NCBI GenBank assembly: GCA_963422655.1
Contig: OY730440.1
Span: 248,001-312,000, forward strand
Length of the DNA stretch: 64,000 nucleotides
From: CATQHS01 sp963422655
GTDB taxonomy: Bacteria > Actinomycetota > Acidimicrobiia > Acidimicrobiales > Aldehydirespiratoraceae
Direction: 5' to 3'
The position numbers and the translations under genes are program-made. The notes beneath the pieces are model-generated. The model worked only from the letters and a program-made list of their open reading frames with translations. It did no database searches and was not told the origin of the DNA. Below are positions 1 through 8,183 of this stretch, one piece after another. The stretch's first letter is position 1, and the number at the start of each line of letters is the position of its first letter.

Positions 1-147
1 GGTTTCCAGTACTTCGTCGATCTCGTCGAGCAGACCGTCCAGCTCGGCCTTGATCCCCTCGGCTCGCTCCGACGCGGTGGGGTCCGCGTCGGCGGTTCGG
101 GCGCGCTCCTTGGGAGCCGACTTGCGAATTTGAGATCGTTCCGCCAC
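1..147 (-). CDS. pup: Prokaryotic ubiquitin-like protein Pup (partial, C-terminus off the window)
   Basis: Pup is the small disordered tag that PafA links to lysines of proteins destined for the mycobacterial-type proteasome. The 49 visible residues start at a GTG preceded by a GAGG-like ribosome site. They show a basic N-terminus (MAERSQIRKSAPKERAR), then an acidic helical segment rich in Leu and Glu (AELDGLLDEIDEVLE), which is the ARC-binding part of Pup. The C-terminal GGQ/GGE end lies beyond base 1. It is the last visible gene of the run arc, binding lipoprotein, dop, pup, and starts 48 bases after the dop stop. Identity rests on position after dop plus composition; the family is too short for strong motif evidence. 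Confidence 0.9.
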   Translation of the reverse strand, partial: MAERSQIRKSAPKERARTADADPTASERAEGIKAELDGLLDEIDEVLET

Positions 148-195
148 TGGGAGTACCTCGCGATAGGAATTGCCTCGTTAGGGATTGCCGTGAGC

Positions 196-1704
196 TTAGG
201 CGCCGAGACGGCGCAACAGTTCGGTTACCGACGAGCAATCGTCGAACAGCGTGCCGACATGGTCGGCGGTGCCCCGCATCGGGTCCATCATCGGAACCCG
301 CCGCAATGAATCGGAGCCGACGTCGAACACGATCGAATCCCAGTTGACCGCGACCACCTCGGACGCGAAGTGCTGCAGGCACCGGCCCCGGAAGAAGGCT
401 CGGGTATCGGAGGGCGGCTCGGTGACGGCCCGGACCGCTTCGGCATCGTCGACGAGGCGTTCCAAGCCGACCCGGTAAGCCAGAGAACGCTCCGGGCGCA
501 GGTCGTGGTACTGGATGGCCATGGCTCGGAGGCGATCATCATCCCACCCGAGGTCGTGGCGATGGCGGTAGGCGTCCAGCAAGCGGTATTTGGCCACCCA
601 ATCGAGCTGATGGGCCAGTTCCATCGGATCGTCCTCGAGTTGAGTCAGCACCGCTTCCCATCGGTCCAGCACCTCATAGGTTCCTTCGCCGCCGGTGTTG
701 GCGGTCCCGTTGGCCTCGACGTATTTGCGGCAACTTGCCAATAGCTCCCACTGGATGTCCAATGCGGTGATGGTTTGACCGTTGTCGAGGCGGAGGGTCT
801 CGGACAGAGTCCGATCGTGGCTGACTTGGCGCAGGGCTGGAACCGGCGCGGCCAAGCGGAGCTCTTCGGCCATGGCGTCGTCCTCGACCAAGGCCAGGAT
901 CAGTGCGGTGGTGCCGACCTTGAGGAGCGTGGCTACCTGGGACATGTTGGCGTCACCGACGATGACATGGAGCCGTCTGTACCTGGCCGCATCGGCATGG
1001 GGTTCGTCCCGGGTGTTGATTATCGGGCGCTTCAGGGTGGTCTCCAAGCCGATCTCTTCTTCGAAGAAGTCGGCTCGCTGGGTCAACTGATAGGTGCTGT
1101 CATCGAGTCGCACGCCCGGCGCTTCGCTGCCCACCTTGCCGGCGCCGGTGTATATCTGGCGTGTGACGAGATGGGTAGTGGCCCAAGTGACGATGCGGGA
1201 GAAGGGCGTAGCCCGATCGACCAGATAGTTCTCGTGGCACCCGTAGCTGTTGCCCTTGCCGTCGGAGTTGTTCTTGTACAGAACTATCTCCTCGCCCGCC
1301 CCCAGCAGGGGTTTCACCGCCTCCATCGAGGACTGGATGATCAGCTCGGCGGCCCGGTCGTGAACCACCACCGACCGAGCGTCGGTACATTCGGGGCCGG
1401 AAAGCTCGGGGTGAGCGTGATCGACGTAGTACCTGGAACCGTTGGTGAGCACTGCGTTCACCAAGTGGGTTTCCACCTCAGGGGCCAGTGAACCGGTGGG
1501 AGTGAAGCCACGAGCGTCATTGCCGGGAGTCTCGTCGATGAAGTCCCACCCGACCGGGTTACCGCCGAGATCGACGAGCTGTCCCGAGTAGGCCAGATAG
1601 GCATTGATCAGCAGGGACGAGGCTGCGATCGGGTTTGGTTCCTCGGCGCCGCGGTGAACGATCCCGTACTCGGTCTCGATGCCCGACAGCTTGGGGATTG
1701 CCAT
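196..1704 (-). CDS. dop: Pup deamidase/depupylase Dop
   Basis: Dop deamidates the C-terminal Gln of Pup and removes Pup from substrates; it belongs to the glutamine-synthetase-like Dop/PafA family. The N-terminal GIETEYG carries the nucleotide/metal-binding glutamates (E10, E12). A glycine-rich insertion near residues 40-78 is the Dop-loop that separates Dop from the ligase PafA. The DHAHPE motif places an Asp at residue 95, the position of the catalytic aspartate in M. tuberculosis Dop. The chosen ATG at 1704 gives 502 aa, the usual family length. The frame stays open upstream to 1821, but that extension is low complexity and would overlap the preceding gene. The visible partner genes are pup and arc. 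Confidence 0.96.
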   Translation of the reverse strand: MAIPKLSGIETEYGIVHRGAEEPNPIAASSLLINAYLAYSGQLVDLGGNPVGWDFIDETPGNDARGFTPTGSLAPEVETHLVNAVLTNGSRYYVDHAHPELSGPECTDARSVVVHDRAAELIIQSSMEAVKPLLGAGEEIVLYKNNSDGKGNSYGCHENYLVDRATPFSRIVTWATTHLVTRQIYTGAGKVGSEAPGVRLDDSTYQLTQRADFFEEEIGLETTLKRPIINTRDEPHADAARYRRLHVIVGDANMSQVATLLKVGTTALILALVEDDAMAEELRLAAPVPALRQVSHDRTLSETLRLDNGQTITALDIQWELLASCRKYVEANGTANTGGEGTYEVLDRWEAVLTQLEDDPMELAHQLDWVAKYRLLDAYRHRHDLGWDDDRLRAMAIQYHDLRPERSLAYRVGLERLVDDAEAVRAVTEPPSDTRAFFRGRCLQHFASEVVAVNWDSIVFDVGSDSLRRVPMMDPMRGTADHVGTLFDDCSSVTELLRRLGA

Positions 1705-1786
1705 CAGCGCGGACCCTATCGCGACTCTGGCACTGCGACTGCTACCTCGGAGACGATCCGCGAGCGGCGTAGGGAGAACGAGGCGA

Positions 1787-2860
1787 TCAGCGAGCGGGCG
1801 GTGCGTAGATGAGGCCTCCATCCAGCCAGCTCGCGTTGGCCGAGCCCTCTCGAGTCAAGCCCACCGGCACCAGATGGCGCTCGTAGATGTCGTTGTAGTT
1901 GCCCACCTGCTTGATGACCTGGTAGAAGGCATCGGGAGCCAGACCCATGGAACTTTGAAGCTCGCCCTCGACGCCGAGCAGGCGACCAGCCTCGGCACCG
2001 GGAGGATCGGCGACCGCAGCATCGACGTTGCTCTGGGTGATTCCCTTCTCATCAGCGATGATGGTGGCATAAACGGCCCAGTTGACGGTGTCGGCGAAGG
2101 CTGAGTCGTCTTGACGGTAAACCGGGCCCAGCGGCTCTTTGGAGATCGGCGTGGGCGGGAAGATGACCCATCGCTCGCCGTCCGGTTCATTGGCGGCCTT
2201 GCGACCGACCAGACCCGAACCGTCGGTGGTGATCACTTCGCAGGTGCCGTCGATGAAGTTCCGGGTGACGATGTCGAAGTCCTCGAAGGTTTTGAGCTCT
2301 ATCTCCACGCCCAAGGCTTCGGTGGCATCTGCGATGTTCTTCTCGGTGGTGGTGGCGGCGTTCGTGCACACCACCGCCCCGGCGATATCGGCCAAGCTCG
2401 ATGCGGACGAGTAGCCGTCGCCGGCTCGAGCCATGAGCTGCTGACCGTCGTAGTAGGTGGTAGGACCGAAGTCCATGCCCACACTGCTGTCACGGGACTG
2501 GGTCCAAGTGGAGTTACGCATCAACACGTCGATCTCGCCGGTTGTTACGGACGTGAAACGCTCGGCTGTGGTCAAGGGAACGAAGTTCACCGCTTCGGCG
2601 TCACCGAGAATAGCGGCAGCCACTACCCGGCAGTAGTCGGCGTCGAAGCCGGTCTGAGTGTCATCGGGCCCAGTTTCGGAGAAAGCCACGGCCGAACCCG
2701 ACACGCCGCAGTTCAAGACACCGCGATCTTGGACTGTGACCAGCAGGTTTGCAGCCTCGGCGGCGCCGGTCACTTCGCTATCGTCACTGCTACAAGCTCC
2801 AGCGGTTACGCCGATTGCGAGCAGCACGGCTGCCAGCCCGTCAATGGTCGCCTTGCTCAT
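1787..2860 (-). CDS. Amino-acid ABC transporter substrate-binding lipoprotein (orphan, inside the Pup operon)
   Basis: A 357-aa periplasmic-binding-protein-3 family protein resembling general amino-acid binding proteins (AapJ type). It has an N-terminal hydrophobic segment ending in a lipobox-like VTAGAC (Cys23), then ligand-binding signatures such as GFDADYCRVVAAAILGDAE and TAERFTSVTTGEIDVLMRN. The GGGAGG ribosome site lies nine bases before the ATG. It sits in line between arc (64 bases upstream) and dop (82 bases downstream), with no permease or ATPase nearby, so any import partner must be encoded elsewhere. An exported lipoprotein between two cytosolic proteolysis genes is unexpected. It may be a transporter component or a ligand sensor; the sequence cannot decide. 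Confidence 0.9.
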   Translation of the reverse strand: MSKATIDGLAAVLLAIGVTAGACSSDDSEVTGAAEAANLLVTVQDRGVLNCGVSGSAVAFSETGPDDTQTGFDADYCRVVAAAILGDAEAVNFVPLTTAERFTSVTTGEIDVLMRNSTWTQSRDSSVGMDFGPTTYYDGQQLMARAGDGYSSASSLADIAGAVVCTNAATTTEKNIADATEALGVEIELKTFEDFDIVTRNFIDGTCEVITTDGSGLVGRKAANEPDGERWVIFPPTPISKEPLGPVYRQDDSAFADTVNWAVYATIIADEKGITQSNVDAAVADPPGAEAGRLLGVEGELQSSMGLAPDAFYQVIKQVGNYNDIYERHLVPVGLTREGSANASWLDGGLIYAPPAR

Positions 2861-2924
2861 GTGATCTGACCTCCCTTGTTTCGCGATGAACGGTCAGTCA
2901 ACCGCCAAGACGACAAAAATACTC

Positions 2925-4682
2925 TTACAAGTACTGGCCGGTTTGGACCCTTTCGATGGAGCGGCCTCCTTCGGCTTGTGGTTCCGAAGAGATCAGGGTT
3001 CGAACGAAGACGATTCGCTCGCCTTTCTTGCCGGAGATCCTGGCCCAGTCATCGGGGTTGGTGGTGTTGGGGAGGTCCTCGTGCTCCTTGAATTCCTGAC
3101 GGATGGAATCCAACAGGTCGTCGGTGTCGACGCCCCGCCCCCCGCCGGTGATCTCACGTTTGATGGCCAGCTTCTTGGCTCGCCGGACGATGTTCTCGAT
3201 CATGGCCCCAGAAGCGAAATCCCGGAAGTACATGACGTCCTTGTCACCGTTCTGGTAGGTGACTTCCAAGAACTGATTGGCCTCGTGGGGGCTGTACATT
3301 TCCTCCACCGTCTGCTCGATCATGGCTTGCACGGCTTTGGCAGGGTCGCCACCGCCGATGGTCTCGACCATGTCCGGATCAATTGGGAGATCCGGTTTCA
3401 GGTAGCGGGCGAAGATGGCTGCCGCCGCCTCGGAGTCGGGTCTCTCGATCTTGATCTTCACGTCGAGTCGGCCCGGGCGCAAGATGGCGGGGTCGATGAG
3501 ATCCTCGCGATTTGAAGCTCCGATGACAATCACGTTGCGCAATGCCTCGACTCCGTCTATTTCGGCCAGGAGCTGAGGTACGATGGTCGACTCGATGTCG
3601 GAGGAAATGCCGCTGCCCCGGGTGCGGAACAGCGATTCCATCTCGTCGAAGAAGACGATGACCGGCCAGCCTTCTTCTCCTTTCTCCCGGGCCCGCTGGA
3701 ACACGAGGCGGATCTGGCGCTCGGTCTCACCCACGTACTTGTTGAGCAGCTCAGGACCCTTGACGTTGAGAAAGAAGCTGCGAGCCTCGCGGTCATCTGA
3801 CACCTGGGCCACCTTTTTGGCCAGGCTGTTGGCCACGGCTTTGGCGATAAGCGTCTTCCCGCAGCCCGGAGGTCCGTAGAGCAGCACCCCTTTGGGGGCC
3901 GGGAGGTCGTATTCGGAGAAAAGGTCGTGATGGAGGAAAGGCAGCTCGACCGCGTCGGTGATCTGCTCGATCTGCTCGTCGAGGCCGCCCACATCAGCGT
4001 AGGAGACGTCGGGGACCTCTTCCAGCACGAGTTCCTCGACTTCCGGTCGGGGCAGCCGCTCGAGCACGACCCCGGCACTGGAGTCGATCAGAACGGTATC
4101 TCCGCTGCGTATGGGCAGCCCGGCCAGCCCGGCCCCGATCTCGACCACTCGCTCTTCCTCGGCCCGTCCGACCACTCTGACTCGATCGCCTTCGGCCAGC
4201 AACTCCTTGACGGTCGCCACCTCCCCGATACGATCGGGATGGCGGGCCAGGACGATATGCAGCGACTCGTTCAGCACGACCTCTTGGCCTCGACGGAGAT
4301 CAGCAGAGATCTCGGGATGGACCGAGACCCGCATCTTGCGACCGCGGGCATGGACGTCGACGGTGCCGTCGTCATTGCGGTTCAAAACGGTGCCGTAATC
4401 GTTGGGGGGCTGGGTCAGCTTGTCGACCTCGTCGCGCAGCTCGGTGATACGTTCTCGCTGCTCTCGCAGCGTCGTCGTGATCTTCTCGTTGTGAGCAGCC
4501 GCTTGGGCCAGTTGGCCCTTGGTCTGGAACAGTCGCTCCTCCAAGGCCCGGATCCGCTTGGGTCCGTCATGCAGGCGGCGCCGCAATGTGGTGAGCTCGT
4601 CGGACAGCTCGGTGGTCAACAGCCGCAGACGCTCCAGCTCTGACCGCAACTGATCTGATCGAGTCGAGTCGGTATTGCTCAT
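2925..4682 (-). CDS. arc: Proteasome-associated AAA ATPase ARC/Mpa
   Basis: The ATPase ring that recognises Pup, unfolds pupylated proteins and feeds them into the 20S proteasome. The start at 4682 follows GGGAG by seven bases and gives 585 aa; the open frame upstream to 4922 is not coding-like. Residues about 10-90 form the coiled coil that binds Pup, about 95-215 the OB rings. The AAA module has Walker A GPPGCGKT (270-277) and Walker B VIVFFDEMES (341-350). The C-terminus ends GQYL, the proteasome-docking tail with penultimate Tyr known from Mpa. Its stop lies 64 bases before the binding-lipoprotein gene, and it diverges from the ferredoxin gene across a 170-base spacer. Confidence 0.97.
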   Translation of the reverse strand: MSNTDSTRSDQLRSELERLRLLTTELSDELTTLRRRLHDGPKRIRALEERLFQTKGQLAQAAAHNEKITTTLREQRERITELRDEVDKLTQPPNDYGTVLNRNDDGTVDVHARGRKMRVSVHPEISADLRRGQEVVLNESLHIVLARHPDRIGEVATVKELLAEGDRVRVVGRAEEERVVEIGAGLAGLPIRSGDTVLIDSSAGVVLERLPRPEVEELVLEEVPDVSYADVGGLDEQIEQITDAVELPFLHHDLFSEYDLPAPKGVLLYGPPGCGKTLIAKAVANSLAKKVAQVSDDREARSFFLNVKGPELLNKYVGETERQIRLVFQRAREKGEEGWPVIVFFDEMESLFRTRGSGISSDIESTIVPQLLAEIDGVEALRNVIVIGASNREDLIDPAILRPGRLDVKIKIERPDSEAAAAIFARYLKPDLPIDPDMVETIGGGDPAKAVQAMIEQTVEEMYSPHEANQFLEVTYQNGDKDVMYFRDFASGAMIENIVRRAKKLAIKREITGGGRGVDTDDLLDSIRQEFKEHEDLPNTTNPDDWARISGKKGERIVFVRTLISSEPQAEGGRSIERVQTGQYL

Positions 4683-4773
4683 GGCGCATCTCCCGCCCCT
4701 GCGGTCCCGGCACGGCTGCCGGTACCCTAACGGGACCGGATCGATCCGACCCGTCTTCGGGTCTCGACTGCGA

Positions 4774-4807
4774 CCATCGCAGTTTTGTCCGTACACGTAG
4801 CTATGAT
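4774..4807 (+). promoter_or_regulatory. Candidate sigma-A type promoter of the ferredoxin gene
   Basis: In the 170-base spacer between divergent arc and ferredoxin there is a near-consensus minus-10 box TATGAT at 4802-4807, about 45 bases before the ferredoxin start. No good minus-35 hexamer is seen at 17 bases; only a weak GCAGTT-like match is present. Called on the minus-10 box and position alone. Confidence 0.4.
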
Positions 4808-4852
4808 GGACCGAGCAAGGCGACTGCCCTAATTCGAGCGAGGAGAGTGCCC

Positions 4853-5095
4853 GTGACCGTGATGAAGGTCTGGATCGATCAGGATCTGTGCACCGGCGAT
4901 GGTTTGTGCGAGGAGATCGCACCCGACGTATTTACCCTCCTCGACGATGGCCTCGCCTACGTGAAGGAAGGCGACCAGATCTTCTCCGATCCGGGCGGGC
5001 CCGATGGCCTCGCGGTCGTGCCCGACGGCCAAGAAGAGGCCGTGATCGAGTCGGCCGAAGAGTGCCCCGGCGAGTGCATTTTCATCGAGGTCTGA
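4853..5095 (+). CDS. Small ferredoxin with a CxxDxxC cluster motif
   Basis: An 80-aa ferredoxin of the actinobacterial P450-associated type. The first cysteine motif is CTGDGLC, where Asp stands in place of the second Cys; with the later CPGECI this predicts a [3Fe-4S] cluster, or an Asp-ligated [4Fe-4S] one. A stretch between the motifs (about residues 43-66, Gly/Pro/Asp rich) makes it longer than the common 63-65 aa. The GTG at 4853 has AGGAG seven bases upstream; in-frame starts at 4847 and 4862 are also possible. It stands alone on the plus strand between the arc and protease genes. No P450 lies nearby, so the electron partner is unknown. Confidence 0.88.
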   Translation: MTVMKVWIDQDLCTGDGLCEEIAPDVFTLLDDGLAYVKEGDQIFSDPGGPDGLAVVPDGQEEAVIESAEECPGECIFIEV

Positions 5096-5123
5096 TCTGA
5101 TCGTCGCGACTCTGATCGTCGCG
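5096..5123. repeat. Two perfect 13-bp direct repeats between convergent genes
   Basis: TCTGATCGTCGCG occurs at 5096-5108 and again at 5111-5123, directly after the ferredoxin stop and before the end of the convergent protease gene. It may be only a small tandem duplication; no hairpin with a T-tract is seen. Confidence 0.6.
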
Positions 5124-5135
5124 CCAAGCGGGCGG

Positions 5136-5906
5136 TCACCGGCAATCGGGAATCTCCACCGGCTCGGACGAGTCGCCCATTTCCTCGAGTAGATGCTGGA
5201 GCTGGCTGGCTCTGGTGGCGTAGGCCACCGCATCGTCTCTCTTGGTGGCGGCGAAGGTTACGCCCACCGCCACGCCCTTGCCGTCGACGAGGGCTGCCCC
5301 GGAGTCGCCCGGCTCGACAGCGGCCGACACCAGCCACGAATTTCGTTCGACTCGTTCGTCGCCGGCTACTACGTCGATCCTGACGGTCACGGACCGATCG
5401 ATCCGGAATGGCGTGGGCTCGGGGCCGGTTTTATCCCTCCATCCCACCAGAACGCCTATGGTGCCGTCAGGGGCGGTCCCGAGTTCGAGGGGTCTGAGAT
5501 CGGCGCCGGCCACCGCCATCACCGCTAAGTCATTCACAGGGTCGAATGCCACTGGCACCCCGACGATCCTGCGCCCGTCGGCCAACTCGACTTGCGGTTG
5601 GTCCACCCCCAGCAGGACGTGGGCGCTGGTCGCCACCAGATCGGAACCTACTGCGAAGCCGCTGCCCTCCCGCGCCATCCCGCAGGATCGGCCGGTGATA
5701 CGAACCGTGGAGGCAACGATGGCAACCCGTTGCGAGTCGCTGAGACCGTCGTGAGCCGGTACCGGTCCCGGACCGGGAGAATCGTCCAGCGTTGGCCGTT
5801 GTGACATCGGTGACTCGGCTTCGGTTCCGGTGTCCTCACATCCGCTGGCCAGGGTCGCCACAACGGCGCCGGCTGCGACCAGGGCCAGAACCCGGGTCGC
5901 CGTCAC
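5136..5906 (-). CDS. Trypsin-like serine protease, predicted lipoprotein
   Basis: A 256-aa exported protease of the S1/DegP-like chymotrypsin fold. The N-terminus is a lipoprotein signal ending LASGC (Cys23), followed by a Pro/Ser-rich linker to about residue 55. The catalytic triad is visible: His96 in ATSAHVLL, Asp126 in NDLAVM, Ser202 in EPGDSGAAL. Two other cysteines (about 75 and 255) could form a disulfide, as in actinobacterial MarP-like proteases. There is no PDZ domain. Its GTG start overlaps the trmI stop by four bases (GTGA), so it is translationally coupled to trmI. Substrate unknown. Confidence 0.88.
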   Translation of the reverse strand: MTATRVLALVAAGAVVATLASGCEDTGTEAESPMSQRPTLDDSPGPGPVPAHDGLSDSQRVAIVASTVRITGRSCGMAREGSGFAVGSDLVATSAHVLLGVDQPQVELADGRRIVGVPVAFDPVNDLAVMAVAGADLRPLELGTAPDGTIGVLVGWRDKTGPEPTPFRIDRSVTVRIDVVAGDERVERNSWLVSAAVEPGDSGAALVDGKGVAVGVTFAATKRDDAVAYATRASQLQHLLEEMGDSSEPVEIPDCR

Positions 5907-6679
5907 GCAGCCAGCAACCGGGTGTGGGTCAAGAACCCGGTGTGAGCCACCATCCGGTGATCGGGTCGCACGGCCGCCCCGGCTATGTGCCAGCTCCGGT
6001 GCAGGACCTCGATGGTCTCGGTGAGACCGAACCCGGCCTCGGTCAAGGTCTCGCTCAGTCGGCAGGCCTGGACGATGCTGGGGGTGTAGGCCAGCAGGAT
6101 CCCCCCCTGCCGCAGGGACCGGGCGGCGTGGGGAACAGCTTGCCAGGGTTCGGGGAGATCGAGCACGACCCGGTCCAGGTCGGTTTCGTCGATGCCCTCG
6201 TAGGTGTCGCGGACCTCGGTACGGTAACGGCTCATGGCTGCTGGACCCAGGAACCGCTCCACGTTGGCGCGGGCCCGGTCCAAGAAGTCCTCCCGCAGCT
6301 CGTACCCGACCACCTCGGCCCCGGCCCGCAGCACAGCAGCCGACAGTGCCCCCGAACCCAGACCCGACTCGAACACTCGGACGCCGGGGAAAATATCGGC
6401 CAGCATCAAGATGGGGCCCAAGTCCTTGGGGTAGACGACCTGAGCCTCTCTGGGCATCTTGAGCACGAAATCGCCCAGGGTGGGTCGAACCGCGGTGAAG
6501 TAGCCTCCCCTGCTCGACCGCAACCTCGTCCCGTCACCGGCCCCTATGACGGCGTCGTGACAGATCACACCGGCGTGAGAGTGGAAGCACTTCCCGGCGA
6601 CCAAGTCGAAGAGGTAACGGCGACCCTTGCGGTCGATCAGCAGCACCGCGTCACCAGCGACAAAAGGGCCGTGCTTCAC
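5903..6679 (-). CDS. trmI: tRNA (adenine-58-N1)-methyltransferase TrmI
   Basis: SAM-dependent enzyme that methylates N1 of A58 in the T-loop of tRNAs. At 258 aa it has the family layout: an N-terminal beta domain (to about residue 85), then a Rossmann domain with the SAM loop VFESGLGSGALS and the acidic motif VVLDLPEPW. Actinobacterial genomes commonly keep trmI close to arc and dop, and this window follows that. It starts at GTG 6679 and ends in a four-base overlap with the protease gene. It is the fourth gene of the run from 7470 leftwards. Confidence 0.94.
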   Translation of the reverse strand: MKHGPFVAGDAVLLIDRKGRRYLFDLVAGKCFHSHAGVICHDAVIGAGDGTRLRSSRGGYFTAVRPTLGDFVLKMPREAQVVYPKDLGPILMLADIFPGVRVFESGLGSGALSAAVLRAGAEVVGYELREDFLDRARANVERFLGPAAMSRYRTEVRDTYEGIDETDLDRVVLDLPEPWQAVPHAARSLRQGGILLAYTPSIVQACRLSETLTEAGFGLTETIEVLHRSWHIAGAAVRPDHRMVAHTGFLTHTRLLAA

Positions 6680-6730
6680 CGGGAGGATCGGGCCTGCAAC
6701 CGGACCGGCGCTCGCACCGGGTCCGGCCTC

Positions 6731-6958
6731 TCAGGGGTCATCCGGATGAAGATGGCGGATCTCCAACCCTTCGCCGGGGGCAAGCCGTTGGGAAAGAACC
6801 GACGGCATCTCGCCGCGACCGAGAGTTTTGTCCAACCATCGCCAGAGATGACCGACGATGAACACCCAGAACCAGAGCCTCGACCCGCCGAGGAGACCAC
6901 GCCGAGTGGCCTGGGATCGGAGCCACCGGCCGAGAATCACTGACAGCGGTCGGCCCAT
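6731..6958 (-). CDS. Small conserved-type protein with a Trp-rich hydrophobic segment
   Basis: A 75-aa protein that begins three bases after the previous stop, so it is likely cotranslated. It has a basic N-terminus, a short aromatic hydrophobic stretch (LWFWVFIVGHLWRW) and a polar tail ending EGLEIRHLHPDDP. No family is recognised with certainty. An overlapping frame (6676-6900) is rejected because this one has better spacing and a more protein-like composition. Confidence 0.6.
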   Translation of the reverse strand: MGRPLSVILGRWLRSQATRRGLLGGSRLWFWVFIVGHLWRWLDKTLGRGEMPSVLSQRLAPGEGLEIRHLHPDDP

Positions 6959-6961
6959 CGC

Positions 6962-7174
6962 TCAGATCCGCCGTATCTCGAAAACGGTCGATCGTTTGCG
7001 TCCGATCCTTCGGCCCCTCAGGTAGGCGACTGCGGTCAGGGCGACCACCGCTGTGGCCAAGGTGGGAAGGATCCGAGCGAGCAACGTCGGTGTGGCCCGA
7101 TCGACATCGGCTCGAAGGTCGCGGAAGGCCGCTTCCAGCCGGTCCCGGGTGATCGTCTCATCGGTTGTACTCAC
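6962..7174 (-). CDS. Small membrane protein
   Basis: A 70-aa protein with a charged N-terminal half (RDRLEAAFRDLRADVDRA), one transmembrane helix (about residues 32-50) and a basic C-terminal tail GRKRSTVFEIRRI. Tails of this kind are common in small actinobacterial envelope proteins. The GTG start at 7174 overlaps the upstream stop by four bases (GTGA), which supports it over the longer open frame to 7258. Function unknown; probably works with the adjacent holin-like protein. Confidence 0.7.
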   Translation of the reverse strand: MSTTDETITRDRLEAAFRDLRADVDRATPTLLARILPTLATAVVALTAVAYLRGRRIGRKRSTVFEIRRI

Positions 7175-7470
7175 CCCAGCCTCCTCTTGTTGATCCTTTT
7201 GATCAGCAGGTACAGGCTCAAAGCCAGAACCGTCCCTGTGATCAGGTAGGGAATCCATGACAGGTTGCCGGCGAAGGTAGTGCCGGTCTCGGTCTGCAGG
7301 GCTCGAAGGAGTGCCAGCAACACGGCGACAGCGCCGACGACGATGGCCAGGCTGCCCGCTATTCCCAGGGCCAGCCAGCGCGGTACCTTGACCAGCGGGT
7401 CGAGCAACTCTTGGCGTACGTACGCCTTGACCAGCTCCAGTACCTCTGCCAAGCCCTTCTTGCGTGCCAC
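7171..7470 (-). CDS. Small two-helix membrane protein (holin superfamily III-like)
   Basis: A 99-aa protein with a short amphipathic N-terminus (GLAEVLELVKAYVRQELLD), then two transmembrane helices (about residues 33-55 and 72-90) and a basic C-terminus. This pattern fits the actinobacterial phage-holin-III-like family (Phage_holin_3_6), whose cellular members are not lytic as far as known. The GGAGG ribosome site is well placed before GTG 7470. It is the first gene of the coupled run leading to trmI. Confidence 0.7.
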   Translation of the reverse strand: MARKKGLAEVLELVKAYVRQELLDPLVKVPRWLALGIAGSLAIVVGAVAVLLALLRALQTETGTTFAGNLSWIPYLITGTVLALSLYLLIKRINKRRLG

Positions 7471-7553
7471 AAGTCCTCCGTGCTCGCTCGATCTCGACCC
7501 GATACCTGTTCGATCAAGCCGCCTCGACTACGCGGCTCCAACAGATGGACAGG

Positions 7554-8177
7554 CTAGCCCCCGGTCATCTCGATTCGACCCCTCAGCAGCTCGACCTGAT
7601 CCGATACCAGTCGATGGGTCAGCTCGATTCTTGCCGAAGCGCCAGGGGTACTGAGCACGGCGAAGCGGTCGAGAGGACCCAGAGGGGCCGCGGCCGCGGC
7701 TTCGTAGGCCAACCGGGTCGGATCGTCGCCGAAGCGCACCGACTCGGGTTCTTCGAGCCCGTGCAGCCGGGCCGTCAACGCTCGAGCGGTCGTGACCAAC
7801 TCCGACAAACCGTTCGGCGAGGTCGACGCTGTCGGCAAGGGTTCGTCCTCGTCATGCCATTCCTGCACCTCGGCCCGGGGGTAGGGGTCGTCGGGCAGCC
7901 AGCGCCGGACCCGGATCCGACTCGTCCCGGTGGCCACGACCCTCCATCGACCCTCGCCGATAGGGCCGACATCGAGTACGCGGGCCGTCGTTCCCACATC
8001 AGACCGGACATCACCGCCTCCGACCTCGCTGCCTCGCTCGATCATGACCACGCCGAAAGTGCCGTCGCCGGTCAGAACGTCCTCGAGCATGGTCAGATAC
8101 CGGGGCTCGAAGACGTGCAAAGCCAGTGGCGCCCCCGGTAACAGAACCATTCCCAGAGGGAACATCGGGGTGGCCAT
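7554..8177 (-). CDS. LON substrate-binding-domain protein
   Basis: A 207-aa stand-alone protein with the N-terminal domain of Lon protease and no ATPase or peptidase domain. Motifs MFPLGMVLLPGAPLALHVFE and PRYLTMLEDVL at the N-terminus are typical of the family. Such proteins are widespread in Actinomycetota; their role in protein quality control is presumed, not shown. It follows dacB by six bases and is probably cotranscribed with it. Confidence 0.9.
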   Translation of the reverse strand: MATPMFPLGMVLLPGAPLALHVFEPRYLTMLEDVLTGDGTFGVVMIERGSEVGGGDVRSDVGTTARVLDVGPIGEGRWRVVATGTSRIRVRRWLPDDPYPRAEVQEWHDEDEPLPTASTSPNGLSELVTTARALTARLHGLEEPESVRFGDDPTRLAYEAAAAAPLGPLDRFAVLSTPGASARIELTHRLVSDQVELLRGRIEMTGG

Positions 8178-8183
8178 GGCCGG

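Noticed and set aside
4683..4922. N-terminal extension of ARC
   Set aside because: Arg/Ser/Pro-rich residues without family similarity, overlapping the ferredoxin start; the start at 4682 has a good ribosome site.
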